From Synechococcus lacustris (lineage in GTDB: Bacteria > Cyanobacteriota > Cyanobacteriia > PCC-6307 > Cyanobiaceae): a DNA stretch of 64,000 nucleotides. The stretch lies in the NCBI GenBank assembly GCA_903943975.1, contig CAJAQB010000009.1, positions 1 to 64,000 of the forward strand. Reading direction: 5' to 3'. The notes beneath the pieces are model-generated. The model ran no database searches and had not been told where the DNA came from. It saw only the letters and a program-made list of their open reading frames with translations. Position 1 is the first letter of the stretch, and each line of letters begins with the position of its first letter. Below are positions 56,620 to 64,000 of the stretch, piece after piece. The position numbers and the translations under genes are program-made.

Positions 56620-58950
56620 CTAGCCCTGCTTGGCTAGGGGCAGCAGGCACTTGTCGGAATCGCAGCCGGCTGGGCCCGCCTCCTGCAGTTCACCGCCGTC
56701 GTAACGCTGCAGCGCCTCGAAGAAATCACTGCAGCGGCGCCGCTCCAGCACCTCCCGTTGCCGCCGCTCGTAGGTGGCCTGGTCTATGGGTTCGAAGGGC
56801 AGGCGCGGGAAGGTGGCATTGGCGTCAAAACGGGCCAGCAAGGCCGCAGAGATGTAACCATCGCCCTTAGCGATCACCTGGTAGATCGCTTCCGACAACT
56901 CGGCGATCTCGTTCTCGCGGAACTCGACGGTGGCGGAGGTGTTGTGGGCGGTGTAGTGGCGCTGCACCTGCATGTAGAAATCAAACTGGGCCATGGCGGA
57001 GAAGTTATTGATCTCCACCGCATCGGCCCCAGGGATGCTGGCCCAGCTCACTTCGGTGGGGATTTCCACCAACCACTCGCTGCAACGGGGATCAAAGGGG
57101 TCATCCAGCAGGCGCCCCTGCTCATCTTTATCCGATTGGGAAGGCACGATCGTGTAGCCGTAATCAAGGCAGGCCAGGGCCACCGGATCGTTTTTGCGGA
57201 AGGTGATCCGACGGATGAAGCGCTGGGCCTTGGGGGGATGCCAACCGGGGCTGGCGCCGGTGAGCAGGCTCTTGGTGCCGGCGGGCTGCACGGTGGTGCA
57301 GCGGTTGGGCCGCCGCAGGCCATGGCGGTCGCAGTAATCCCAAACGGCTTCATTAACAATCTGCTTCCAGCGGCCCAGGAACTCTGCCTCCTGGGCCTTG
57401 AAGCTCAAACCCTGCTCGGTTTCAGGCCGGCCGGCCTCCCACCACTGCAACCAGGGGGTGCCGAAGGCATGCACAAAGAAATCAAACAGGCCGGTGAAAC
57501 TCACCCCCACGATTGGATCCCAGGCGCGGCTCTGGCGATAGCGCTCCACCTCAAAGCGATGGTTCAGCAAACAAGCCACCGATAGGCCGGCGGCCTTGAA
57601 GGCATCCTGCTGGCCCTGCAGATCCCTGGGATCGATCTGGTTGAGGTGCACCTCCGCCAGGTTGCAGTGGAAATCAGCGCCGAGAATTTCACCACAGGGG
57701 TTGAGGCCATAGCGGCCGAGGCGGTGTTCCAACTCAGCGGCGCTCAGCTCTGGGTGGTTGAGCTGCAACCAACGGCCCGCTTCCTCACGGCCTTGGTCGC
57801 AATAGATGGCCTGGAATTCGCTGCGCAGTTCGGGGGTATTCAGCAGGTCTGCATTGGAGCGGGCGATTGCCTCTGGGGCGAACTGGATCGCCCCCTCACC
57901 AGATTGAAACTGGCGGTTCACCGCCTCCAACACCAGTTCGCGGCTGGGCCTGGTGTGAAACACCCGGGTGTGGTTTGCCATGCGCAACGAGTCGCGCTCG
58001 GGGTCAATGCGCCAATTGCCCTCGGCATCCTGCTGCCAGAGGTTGTCTTTGGCATTGGCGGCGGCGCTGTCATCGGCAGAAAACTGACGCATGCCAGCAC
58101 TGCGGCGAATGTTGCCGGCCACGATCGTTACGGCCGCCTCATCGATCAACAAACAGCACTCCACGGAGCTGAGTTGACGGCCCTGGGCCTTATTTAGTAG
58201 TTGGGCCACCCGGCCATAGAGATCCTTCAACTTGACCGGATTAGCCATGCCACCAAAACCCTTGAGGGTTTCACCCACCGGCCGCACATCCGAGAGATCA
58301 ATACTGATCTCAATCGGACCGTTGAAGCGCTCATCGGAGCAGAGATTGAGCAGCAACTGATAACTATCTACCCAACCGCGACGGGTGTCTCCCACCTTGA
58401 TTGACACCTGCTGGCCATCAATACTGTGGCTGGTGTGCTCCTGGCGTTGGCCGGCCGGGGTGGCACCAATATCGGTAACGGCACTAATCACCAACTGATT
58501 GCGCACCGCCGGCAGGCGGCCAATCAGATGGGGCTCAATGATGGCGCCCGTGCCGCAGCCCATCATCGCCAAGTCCATCATCAGGCCGAAGGCTTCCCAA
58601 TCCACCAGGTTGGTGGAAGTGCAGTTGTAGGCCCCGGAAAAATTTTCCTGGCGGTCGATCCAGGCGGTGCCCCCAATCCAGAGCCAGCGGCCGGAGGGCA
58701 ACGACTGCTGCCGCCGCTGCATGCTGCGGATCAGTTCCACCTCGCCTTGGTTGAGGTCCCCCAGCTGGCGCAGGCCCTCGAGGTTGCGTTCAGACACCTG
58801 ATGCCAGCTCTCGCGGCCCTGGGCGGTTTTGCGGCTGTAGGTGCGGTAAAAGACCGGGTTGGCCGCCGGGGCTGTGGCCGGAAAATCAGGCTGGGGGGAG
58901 GCTTCTGCCGTGAACTCAGCCTCGTCTGGGCGGGTGGGAGTGAGGGTCAC
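56620..58950 (-). CDS. nrdJ: Class II adenosylcobalamin-dependent ribonucleotide reductase
   Basis: 776 residues, the monomeric ribonucleoside-triphosphate reductase type. The redox pair and thiyl site are in AYNCTSTN (C110) and NPCGEI (C419 with its Glu); the C-terminal shuttle Cys are C763 and C768 in CDSDKC, the same spacing as in Lactobacillus RTPR. GGMANPVKL and RCTTVQPAGTKSLLTGASPGWHP are further barrel segments. It reduces NTPs using coenzyme B12, without oxygen. No class I nrdA/nrdB is seen in the window. Confidence 0.95.
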   Translation of the reverse strand: MTLTPTRPDEAEFTAEASPQPDFPATAPAANPVFYRTYSRKTAQGRESWHQVSERNLEGLRQLGDLNQGEVELIRSMQRRQQSLPSGRWLWIGGTAWIDRQENFSGAYNCTSTNLVDWEAFGLMMDLAMMGCGTGAIIEPHLIGRLPAVRNQLVISAVTDIGATPAGQRQEHTSHSIDGQQVSIKVGDTRRGWVDSYQLLLNLCSDERFNGPIEISIDLSDVRPVGETLKGFGGMANPVKLKDLYGRVAQLLNKAQGRQLSSVECCLLIDEAAVTIVAGNIRRSAGMRQFSADDSAAANAKDNLWQQDAEGNWRIDPERDSLRMANHTRVFHTRPSRELVLEAVNRQFQSGEGAIQFAPEAIARSNADLLNTPELRSEFQAIYCDQGREEAGRWLQLNHPELSAAELEHRLGRYGLNPCGEILGADFHCNLAEVHLNQIDPRDLQGQQDAFKAAGLSVACLLNHRFEVERYRQSRAWDPIVGVSFTGLFDFFVHAFGTPWLQWWEAGRPETEQGLSFKAQEAEFLGRWKQIVNEAVWDYCDRHGLRRPNRCTTVQPAGTKSLLTGASPGWHPPKAQRFIRRITFRKNDPVALACLDYGYTIVPSQSDKDEQGRLLDDPFDPRCSEWLVEIPTEVSWASIPGADAVEINNFSAMAQFDFYMQVQRHYTAHNTSATVEFRENEIAELSEAIYQVIAKGDGYISAALLARFDANATFPRLPFEPIDQATYERRQREVLERRRCSDFFEALQRYDGGELQEAGPAGCDSDKCLLPLAKQG

Positions 58951-59041
58951 GGCGCTGGGTCACTGGGGGCTTGATCGGCCAAGGTTAACGCCACCTGTAG
59001 GGGCCGCAAGAGTGGGCGCACCCCAGTGGCAGCGCTTTGGC

Positions 59042-59287
59042 TCAATAACCCAGCAGCCGCATGCGAAAGGCCACCAGCTCTCGGGCCTGCTCCGGCGCTT
59101 CGATCAGGAAGGGATGGTTTGCCAGCTCCTGCATCACCTGCTCCAGCTTCTGCTCACGGCTGAGCCCATGGCCCGGGTGGCGCCGATCAAAGCCCTCCCA
59201 GGCTTCACTAAAGGCCATGCCCATGCCATCGGGATTGTTGAACACAGCCTCGCTGGCGGGGTTCGAATTCGGGCGGGGGGAGACCAA
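59042..59287 (-). CDS. Conserved hypothetical small protein
   Basis: 81 residues from TTG 59287, or shorter from ATG 59224 or 59218. Core: G-M-A-F-S-E-A-W-E-G-F-D-R-R-H-P-G-H, then a helix EQKLEQVMQELANHPFLIEAP and VAFRMRLLGY. Helical, soluble, no known function. It lies upstream of nrdJ on the same strand. Confidence 0.65.
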   Translation of the reverse strand: MVSPRPNSNPASEAVFNNPDGMGMAFSEAWEGFDRRHPGHGLSREQKLEQVMQELANHPFLIEAPEQARELVAFRMRLLGY

Positions 59288-59356
59288 GGCAAATAAGCGC
59301 TGCAGAAGCTCAAGCTAAAGGGATGGGAAGCTGGGGGATCGCCCCCTTAGCCCCCC

Positions 59357-60994
59357 ATGGTCGCCAGCAGCGAAAACAGCCTCGGCAGCGAACTGGGCCA
59401 GGCCGTAGCCAAACGCCGTAATTTCGCAATTATTTCCCACCCAGACGCCGGTAAAACCACCCTTACGGAAAAACTGTTGCTCTATGGGGGGGCGATCCAG
59501 CAGGCCGGTGCCGTTAAGGCCCGCGGCGAACAACGGCGGGTCACCTCCGACTGGATGGAACTGGAAAAACAACGGGGGATCTCGATCACCTCCACCGTTT
59601 TGCAGTTTGATTACCAGGGCAACACGATCAACCTGCTCGATACCCCTGGCCACCAAGACTTCTCGGAAGACACCTACCGCACCCTGGCGGCAGCGGATAA
59701 CGCCGTGATGCTGGAAGACGCCGCCAAGGGCCTCGAACCCCAAACCCGCAAGTTGTTCGAAGTTTGTCGCATGCGGCAAATTCCGATCTTCACCTTCATC
59801 AACAAAATGGACCGGCCCGGACGGGAACCATTGGAGTTGCTGGATGAGATCGAAAAGGAACTCGGTCTCACCCCCTGGGCCGTGAACTGGCCGATCGGCA
59901 GCGGCGAACGCTTCCGCGGCGTGATCGACCGCCGCAGCCATGAGGTGATGTTGTTTGAACGGGCCGAACGCGGTCGCCAGGCCAGCGAGCGGCGAATTCA
60001 GGCCGGTGATCCCGCCCTAGCCGAACTGGTGGAACCGGAACTGTTGGCCCAGGCCCTAGAGGAACTGGAACTGCTGGAGGCCGCTGGGGCCGAGCTGGAT
60101 CTGGAAATGGTCCATGCCGGCGAACTCACCCCGGTTTTCTTCGGCAGCGCCATGACCAACTTCGGCGTACGCCCCTTCCTTGATGCCTTCATGGAATTGG
60201 CCCAAAAACCAATGGCCCGGCAGAGCAGCAGTGGTCCGATAGATCCGCTCCGCCCGGAATTCAGCGGCTTTGTTTTCAAACTGCAGGCAAACATGGACGC
60301 CCGCCACCGGGACAGGGTGGCCTTTGTAAGGGTTTGCTCCGGGAAATTTGAAAAAGACATGACGGTGCAACACGCCCGCAGTGGCCGGGCGATTCGGCTC
60401 TCAAGGCCCCAAAAACTATTTGGCCAGGAGCGCGAGGTGGTGGAAGAGGCCTATCCCGGGGATGTGATCGGTCTCAATAACCCCGGCATGTTTGCGATTG
60501 GCGACACCCTTTATATGGGCCCAAAGGTGGAATACGAAGGTATCCCCTGCTTCAGCCCCGAGATCTTTGCCTGGCTACGTAATCCCAATCCCTCCGCTTT
60601 CAAAAGTTTCCGCAAGGGGGTAAATGAACTGCGGGAGGAGGGGGCCGTGCAGATCCTCTACGACACAGACCAGAGCAAACGCGATCCAATCCTGGCGGCG
60701 GTGGGGCAACTACAACTGGAGGTGGTGCAATACCGGCTCGAACATGAATACGGCGTACCCACCCGCCTGGAACCCCTGGGCTTTTCCGTGGCCCGCTGGG
60801 TGAGCGGCGGCTGGCCAGCCCTGGAAAAGGTGGGACGCATCTTTAACTGCAAAACCGTGCGTGATGCCTGGGATCGGCCGGTGCTGCTGTTTAAGAACGA
60901 ATGGAATCTCAACCAACTGCGGGAGGATCACCCCGAACTGGGCCTGGCCGCGGTGGCACCGGTGGTGAGTGGCCTGGAGCCGATCAGCCTCTGA
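59357..60994 (+). CDS. prfC: Peptide chain release factor 3
   Basis: 545 residues. GTPase motifs: [16 protein letters not shown] (G1), [14 protein letters not shown] (G3) and [18 protein letters not shown] (G4), the last specific to RF3 rather than EF-G. Domains II-III follow ([16 protein letters not shown], then [15 protein letters not shown]). It recycles RF1/RF2 from the ribosome after termination. ATG 59357, normal length. Confidence 0.96.
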   Translation: MVASSENSLGSELGQAVAKRRNFAIISHPDAGKTTLTEKLLLYGGAIQQAGAVKARGEQRRVTSDWMELEKQRGISITSTVLQFDYQGNTINLLDTPGHQDFSEDTYRTLAAADNAVMLEDAAKGLEPQTRKLFEVCRMRQIPIFTFINKMDRPGREPLELLDEIEKELGLTPWAVNWPIGSGERFRGVIDRRSHEVMLFERAERGRQASERRIQAGDPALAELVEPELLAQALEELELLEAAGAELDLEMVHAGELTPVFFGSAMTNFGVRPFLDAFMELAQKPMARQSSSGPIDPLRPEFSGFVFKLQANMDARHRDRVAFVRVCSGKFEKDMTVQHARSGRAIRLSRPQKLFGQEREVVEEAYPGDVIGLNNPGMFAIGDTLYMGPKVEYEGIPCFSPEIFAWLRNPNPSAFKSFRKGVNELREEGAVQILYDTDQSKRDPILAAVGQLQLEVVQYRLEHEYGVPTRLEPLGFSVARWVSGGWPALEKVGRIFNCKTVRDAWDRPVLLFKNEWNLNQLREDHPELGLAAVAPVVSGLEPISL

Positions 60995-61053
60995 CTGGTC
61001 TCAGTTTTGGCATCCTGGGCACTGGGCCCGATACGCTGCCTAGCAAAGGGCCA

Positions 61054-61740
61054 ATGGCCATGGCACAGGGCACCATCCCCCCCGATCCCCACAACAGCGA
61101 CCCTTACGAGCAACTGGGCATCAGCCCGGAGGCCAGTTTTGAGGCGGTGCAACAGGCGAAGCACGACCGCCTGGCCGGCCTGCAAGGGGACGACCTCAAC
61201 GGCCGCGCCCGGATTGAGGCCGCCTACGACGCCGTGCTGATGCAGCGGCTCAAGGAACGTCAACTGGGGCAACTCACGGGCGCAGCTGCCACGGCCTCCA
61301 AGCGGGAAGCGGTGGTGCCCAGTGCCGCCAAAGCCATTGCCCTGCCAAACCTGCCCCAGTTGTTGCCCTTGCCCCGGCCGCAACTGGGCCAATTGAAGCT
61401 GCCCAGGCTGGCCCTAGCCGAAGGCAACAAGCTTTGGATCCCCCTAGGGGGCAATGCTCTGTTGTTGGCCGGGCTGCTACTGGCGGGGGCCCAGGCCGGC
61501 ACCCCGGAACTGCTGCTAGCCCTAGCCACCCTGCTCACGGTGCTGAGCTTGCAGCGGCGCAACGGCCGCTTCTTCGCGGCGGTGGGTTGGGGTTTTACCG
61601 CCCTCGCCCTGGGCCTACTGCTGGGCAGCCTGCTGGCACCAGCCCTGGGGGCCCTAGCCCTAGGGCTCGCCCCAGCGCCCCTGGCGGCGATTCCAGCCCT
61701 GCTGCTGCTGGCGCTAGCGGCCCTAGTAGTGGATTGCTGA
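61054..61740 (+). CDS. CPP1-like J-domain membrane protein
   Basis: About 228 residues from ATG 61054 (or 61060). A J-like domain without the HPD motif (DPYEQLGISPEASFEAVQQAK, then ARIEAAYDAVLMQRLKER) is followed by a Pro/Leu linker and four hydrophobic helices at about 130-225. This is the layout of cyanobacterial and plastid CPP1 (chaperone-like protein of POR1), which stabilises protochlorophyllide oxidoreductase. The last 18 bp overlap the convergent gene. Confidence 0.83.
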   Translation: MAMAQGTIPPDPHNSDPYEQLGISPEASFEAVQQAKHDRLAGLQGDDLNGRARIEAAYDAVLMQRLKERQLGQLTGAAATASKREAVVPSAAKAIALPNLPQLLPLPRPQLGQLKLPRLALAEGNKLWIPLGGNALLLAGLLLAGAQAGTPELLLALATLLTVLSLQRRNGRFFAAVGWGFTALALGLLLGSLLAPALGALALGLAPAPLAAIPALLLLALAALVVDC

Positions 61741-62100
61741 AAGTGAGCCTGGGCGCACCAACTCAGGCAGCGGCACCAGGCGGAGGCCCACCCGACTTTT
61801 AGCTGGTCGTAGGTGGTTGGTAATCCAGGGGGCCAGCAACTCCCCCAGGGCGAACCAGCCATCCAGGAGCACCAACAGCAACTCCAGCAACAGCAGCAAG
61901 GGTCCACCAGAGGCTGAGGGGCGGGCAGACAACTGGAGAGCGGCAGGCGCCATGGGCTCAGCGGCGGCCAGGGCCGGAACTTCGAGCACGGGCAGCGTCA
62001 ACTCAGGCTCTGCCGGGAGAGCAAATGGTGTGGGCGGATGCACCCGCCAATAAACCTGCTGGCGCCGCCGGCGGGCCCGTTCGGAGAGCGTTGGATTCAT
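61723..62100 (-). CDS. Hypothetical protein with one membrane helix
   Basis: About 125 residues from ATG 62100 (MNPTLSERARRRRQQVYWRV); a further ATG at 62112 is in frame. A basic start, a Pro/Glu-rich middle, a Leu-rich membrane helix (GPLLLLLELLLVLLDGWFAL, about 70-90) and a short amphipathic end with LVPLPELVRPG. Not recognised. Convergent 18-bp overlap with the CPP1-like gene. Confidence 0.6.
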   Translation of the reverse strand: MNPTLSERARRRRQQVYWRVHPPTPFALPAEPELTLPVLEVPALAAAEPMAPAALQLSARPSASGGPLLLLLELLLVLLDGWFALGELLAPWITNHLRPAKSRVGLRLVPLPELVRPGSLSAIHY

Positions 62101-62426
62101 AGGGGCCAGCACGAAACCTTAACCTCATTCTCCCTGCTGAAGCACGGAGTTGAGCGTTGGCACAGGCTTTTATTCACGGCTGCGCCCTGGGGCCAGAACC
62201 AGGCCAGCGGGGAAAGGTTAATATTCAATAACAATTCAGCATATGTAGCTCGGAACTGCTGCCGGTCAAAGGACGACAGATGCTATTGGCGGACAAAAAT
62301 CTGCATTGATAAAAAACTAGCTTCGGCTTCACGCCGTACGTTTTTGAGCCCGGTGCTTGCCCAAACGACGGTTGGGGAAACCTTCGCAGTAAGGTTTGAG
62401 ACTGCTCGCGTCCATGGCTGCCATCC
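62101..62426. other. Intergenic region upstream of the RpaB-type regulator
   Basis: About 314 bp with no gene that I can support beyond an ATG alternative of the minus-strand gene. A 7-bp inverted repeat AAACCTT/AAGGTTT (62378-62384, 62391-62397) with a six-base loop lies 30 bp before the regulator's ATG and would form a hairpin in its leader. An AT-rich patch near 62220-62240 could hold the promoter. Confidence 0.4.
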
Positions 62427-63191
62427 ATGGCTACTAACCCCATGACCGCAACTGCCCCGGCCAGCGAAAAGCTAAGCATCCTTGTGGCGGATGACGAAAC
62501 CAGCATTAGGCAGATATTGCAAACACGCCTGTCTTTGCTGGGTTACCAAGTAACGGCAGTATCCGACGGAGAAGAGGCCCTAGAGGCATTTGGGCGGATA
62601 CAACCAGACCTGGTGGTTCTTGACGTAATGATGCCAAAACTTGATGGGATGAGCGTCTGTCAGCAGTTGCGAAGTCATTCAGACGTGCCGATCATCATGC
62701 TCACGGCTGTGAGTGAGATTGCCAACCGGGTTACGGCCCTAGAGCTGGGGGCCGATGACTACCTGGTGAAACCGTTCAGCCCTAAGGAGCTGGAGGCCCG
62801 GATCCGCTGCGTGTTGCGCAGGTCGCAACGGCCCCAAGGCCCCGATGGCGTAATCCAAACCTCTACGGTGATTGAGGTGGCTGGCTTGAAGGTAGACATT
62901 AATAAACGTCAGGTTTTCAAGGAGCAAGAGCGGGTACGCCTAACCGGCATGGAATTCAGCATGCTGGAGCTATTACTCAGTCGCCCTGGCCAACCCTTCA
63001 GTCGCAACGAAATCCTTCAGAAGGTCTGGGGATACACCCCTGAACGACACTCAGACACCCGGGTGGTAGATGTTCATATCTCACGACTGCGGGGAAAACT
63101 GGGTGATGACCCGGAAAATCCAGAGCTGATCATGACCGCCAGGGGCACGGGCTACATGTTCCGGCGAATCAGCGCAAACCAAGAGGGGTAA
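62427..63191 (+). CDS. rpaB: RpaB-type (OmpR family) response regulator
   Basis: 254 residues. Receiver: LVADDETSIRQILQTRLSLL, phospho-Asp in VVLDVMMPKLDG, and YLVKPFSPKELEARIR. Output: INKRQVF, R-L-T-G-M-E-F-S-M-L-E-L-L, EILQKVWGYTPERHSDTRVV and the closing PELIMTARGTGYMFRRI. These segments match cyanobacterial RpaB closely, the essential regulator that binds HLR1 sites of high-light and photosystem genes. A paralogue cannot be excluded. ATG 62427 or 62442. Confidence 0.85.
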   Translation: MATNPMTATAPASEKLSILVADDETSIRQILQTRLSLLGYQVTAVSDGEEALEAFGRIQPDLVVLDVMMPKLDGMSVCQQLRSHSDVPIIMLTAVSEIANRVTALELGADDYLVKPFSPKELEARIRCVLRRSQRPQGPDGVIQTSTVIEVAGLKVDINKRQVFKEQERVRLTGMEFSMLELLLSRPGQPFSRNEILQKVWGYTPERHSDTRVVDVHISRLRGKLGDDPENPELIMTARGTGYMFRRISANQEG

Positions 63192-63494
63192 GGGTGCAGC
63201 AAATAAGCCGCAATATGCCGCAATTCAAAGCCATGATTGGGGCGGCGGCCGGCTAGCAGAGTGCCTACCATTTAAATGTAAGCAATAAATTTGTGAGCAG
63301 CCACGGAAAGCAAGGGCTTACTCAACTTGGCAAGCAAACATTGCCAAAGAACATATTAACCACGCAGACATTATCGAAAAGCGGCAAAGTAGCCTCGAGC
63401 AACAAATGCAACCTTAAGCATTAGAGGCAATGGAGAACTACAGCAAAACTGAAACCAGAAATGCAAATGCCGCCATGCATTCCCCTCTCAAGCG
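63192..63494. other. Intergenic region, no gene seen
   Basis: 303 bp, AT-richer toward the right. No terminator with T-run, tRNA or supported open frame found; it must hold the promoter of the glycosyltransferase unless that is read through from the regulator. Confidence 0.4.
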
Positions 63495-64000
63495 ATGAGA
63501 ATCGCACAGATAGCACCATTATTCGAAAGCGTTCCGCCTGCTAAATACGGGGGAACCGAACGATGTGTTCATTATCTAACCGAAAGCCTTGTTGATCGGG
63601 GCCATGATGTTGTTTTATTCGCCAGTGGAGACTCCCAAACAAGTGGCGAGCTCTGCCCATGTGCACCACGCTCATTACGCACTTCAGAGCAAATAAGTGA
63701 CGCTGGTGTTTATACAGCAATACAATTAGGCTACGTAATGGAACAAATTGATCGATTTGATATATTGCACTTTCACCTTGGTTGCTCTCATTTTCCCATG
63801 GCAAGGCACTTAGAGATTCCCCATGTAAGCACAATGCATGGGCCAGTCACGGGCAATGATCACGCACAACTACTCAAACAATTCAACAAGATACCCCTGG
63901 TATCAATTTCAAACTCCCAAAGGCACCCTTGCACAAATGCCAATTGGCTTAAAACAATTCACCATGGATTACCCAGGAACCTCTACGAATACAAGCAAAC
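63495..64000 (+). CDS. GT4-family glycosyltransferase, N-terminal part (cut by window end)
   Basis: 168 codons from ATG 63495 to the edge. The start MRIAQIAPLFESVPPAKYGG, then T-E-R-C-V-H-Y-L-T-E-S-L, and VVLFASGDS, FDILHFHLG and STMHGP are typical of the N-terminal Rossmann domain of GT4 glycosyltransferases (GT-B fold). The catalytic C-terminal domain lies outside. More AT-rich than most core genes here, hinting at a different history. Sugar and acceptor unknown. Confidence 0.88.
   Translation, partial: MRIAQIAPLFESVPPAKYGGTERCVHYLTESLVDRGHDVVLFASGDSQTSGELCPCAPRSLRTSEQISDAGVYTAIQLGYVMEQIDRFDILHFHLGCSHFPMARHLEIPHVSTMHGPVTGNDHAQLLKQFNKIPLVSISNSQRHPCTNANWLKTIHHGLPRNLYEYKQ

Noticed and set aside
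58951-59041. Possible cobalamin riboswitch before the B12-dependent reductase
   Set aside because: A GCCACTG string is present, but the B12 box and the needed length are missing.
59255-59275. GTTCGAATTC resembling a tRNA T-loop
   Set aside because: No acceptor or anticodon arms around it; it lies in the small minus-strand gene and is a simple palindrome.

Overview
The window looks like a chromosome segment of a unicellular picocyanobacterium of the Cyanobium/Synechococcus type. Three things point there: chlorophyll and light-response genes (chlH, a high-light-inducible protein, an RpaB-type regulator, a CPP1-like protein); a run of proteins from families I know mainly from cyanobacteria (DUF3386, DUF3318, DUF6447, DUF2949, DUF3038, DUF4335); and GC-rich coding sequence with several GCGATCGC octamers (HIP1-like). 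No species can be named from the sequence alone.

Region 1 (1-16.9 kb) is a secretion locus. A large repeat protein (minus strand, cut by the window edge) is divergent from two repetitive Ala/Gly/Thr-rich proteins, the second with degenerate RTX motifs. These are followed by a type I export set: a parvulin-like peptidyl-prolyl isomerase, an ABC exporter carrying an N-terminal cyclic-nucleotide-binding domain and a C39-like domain with no visible catalytic Cys, and an HlyD adaptor. A fourth repeat protein and a LuxR-type response regulator lie on the minus strand beyond. The likely picture is one exporter serving several surface or extracellular proteins.

Region 2 (17-43.4 kb) is housekeeping: initiator tRNA, asparaginase, rsfS, carB, a half-size ABC exporter, tpiA, folP, dapB, chlH, a cation/proton antiporter, hli, a UbiH-like monooxygenase, apt, small cyanobacterial proteins of unknown role, a cytosine-deaminase-like enzyme, an EF-hand protein, an OmpR/EnvZ-like pair and a GT39-type transferase. 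A 31-codon membrane peptide at 38828-38923 is easily overlooked.

Region 3 (about 43.9-56.6 kb) is accessory. A relBE toxin-antitoxin remnant lies just outside an 11.6-kb integrative island. The island is bounded by a 13-bp direct repeat (44870-44882 and 56471-56483) that includes the 3' end of tRNA-Ser(UGA), with ACACCAACA repeats just inside both ends. It carries a small Cys protein, a coupled type I restriction-modification operon (hsdM, two hsdS, a RhuM/Fic gene, hsdR), decayed fragments, an acidic ORF broken by one TAA, an AlpA-like regulator and a P4-type integrase. The Fic gene is bracketed by a 36-bp near-identical repeat of the hsdR start, which suggests secondary insertion.

Region 4 (56.6-64 kb) returns to the core: class II ribonucleotide reductase, prfC, a CPP1-like J-domain protein, an RpaB-type response regulator and the start of a GT4 glycosyltransferase cut by the window edge. 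No CRISPR array, rRNA or intact insertion sequence was seen.
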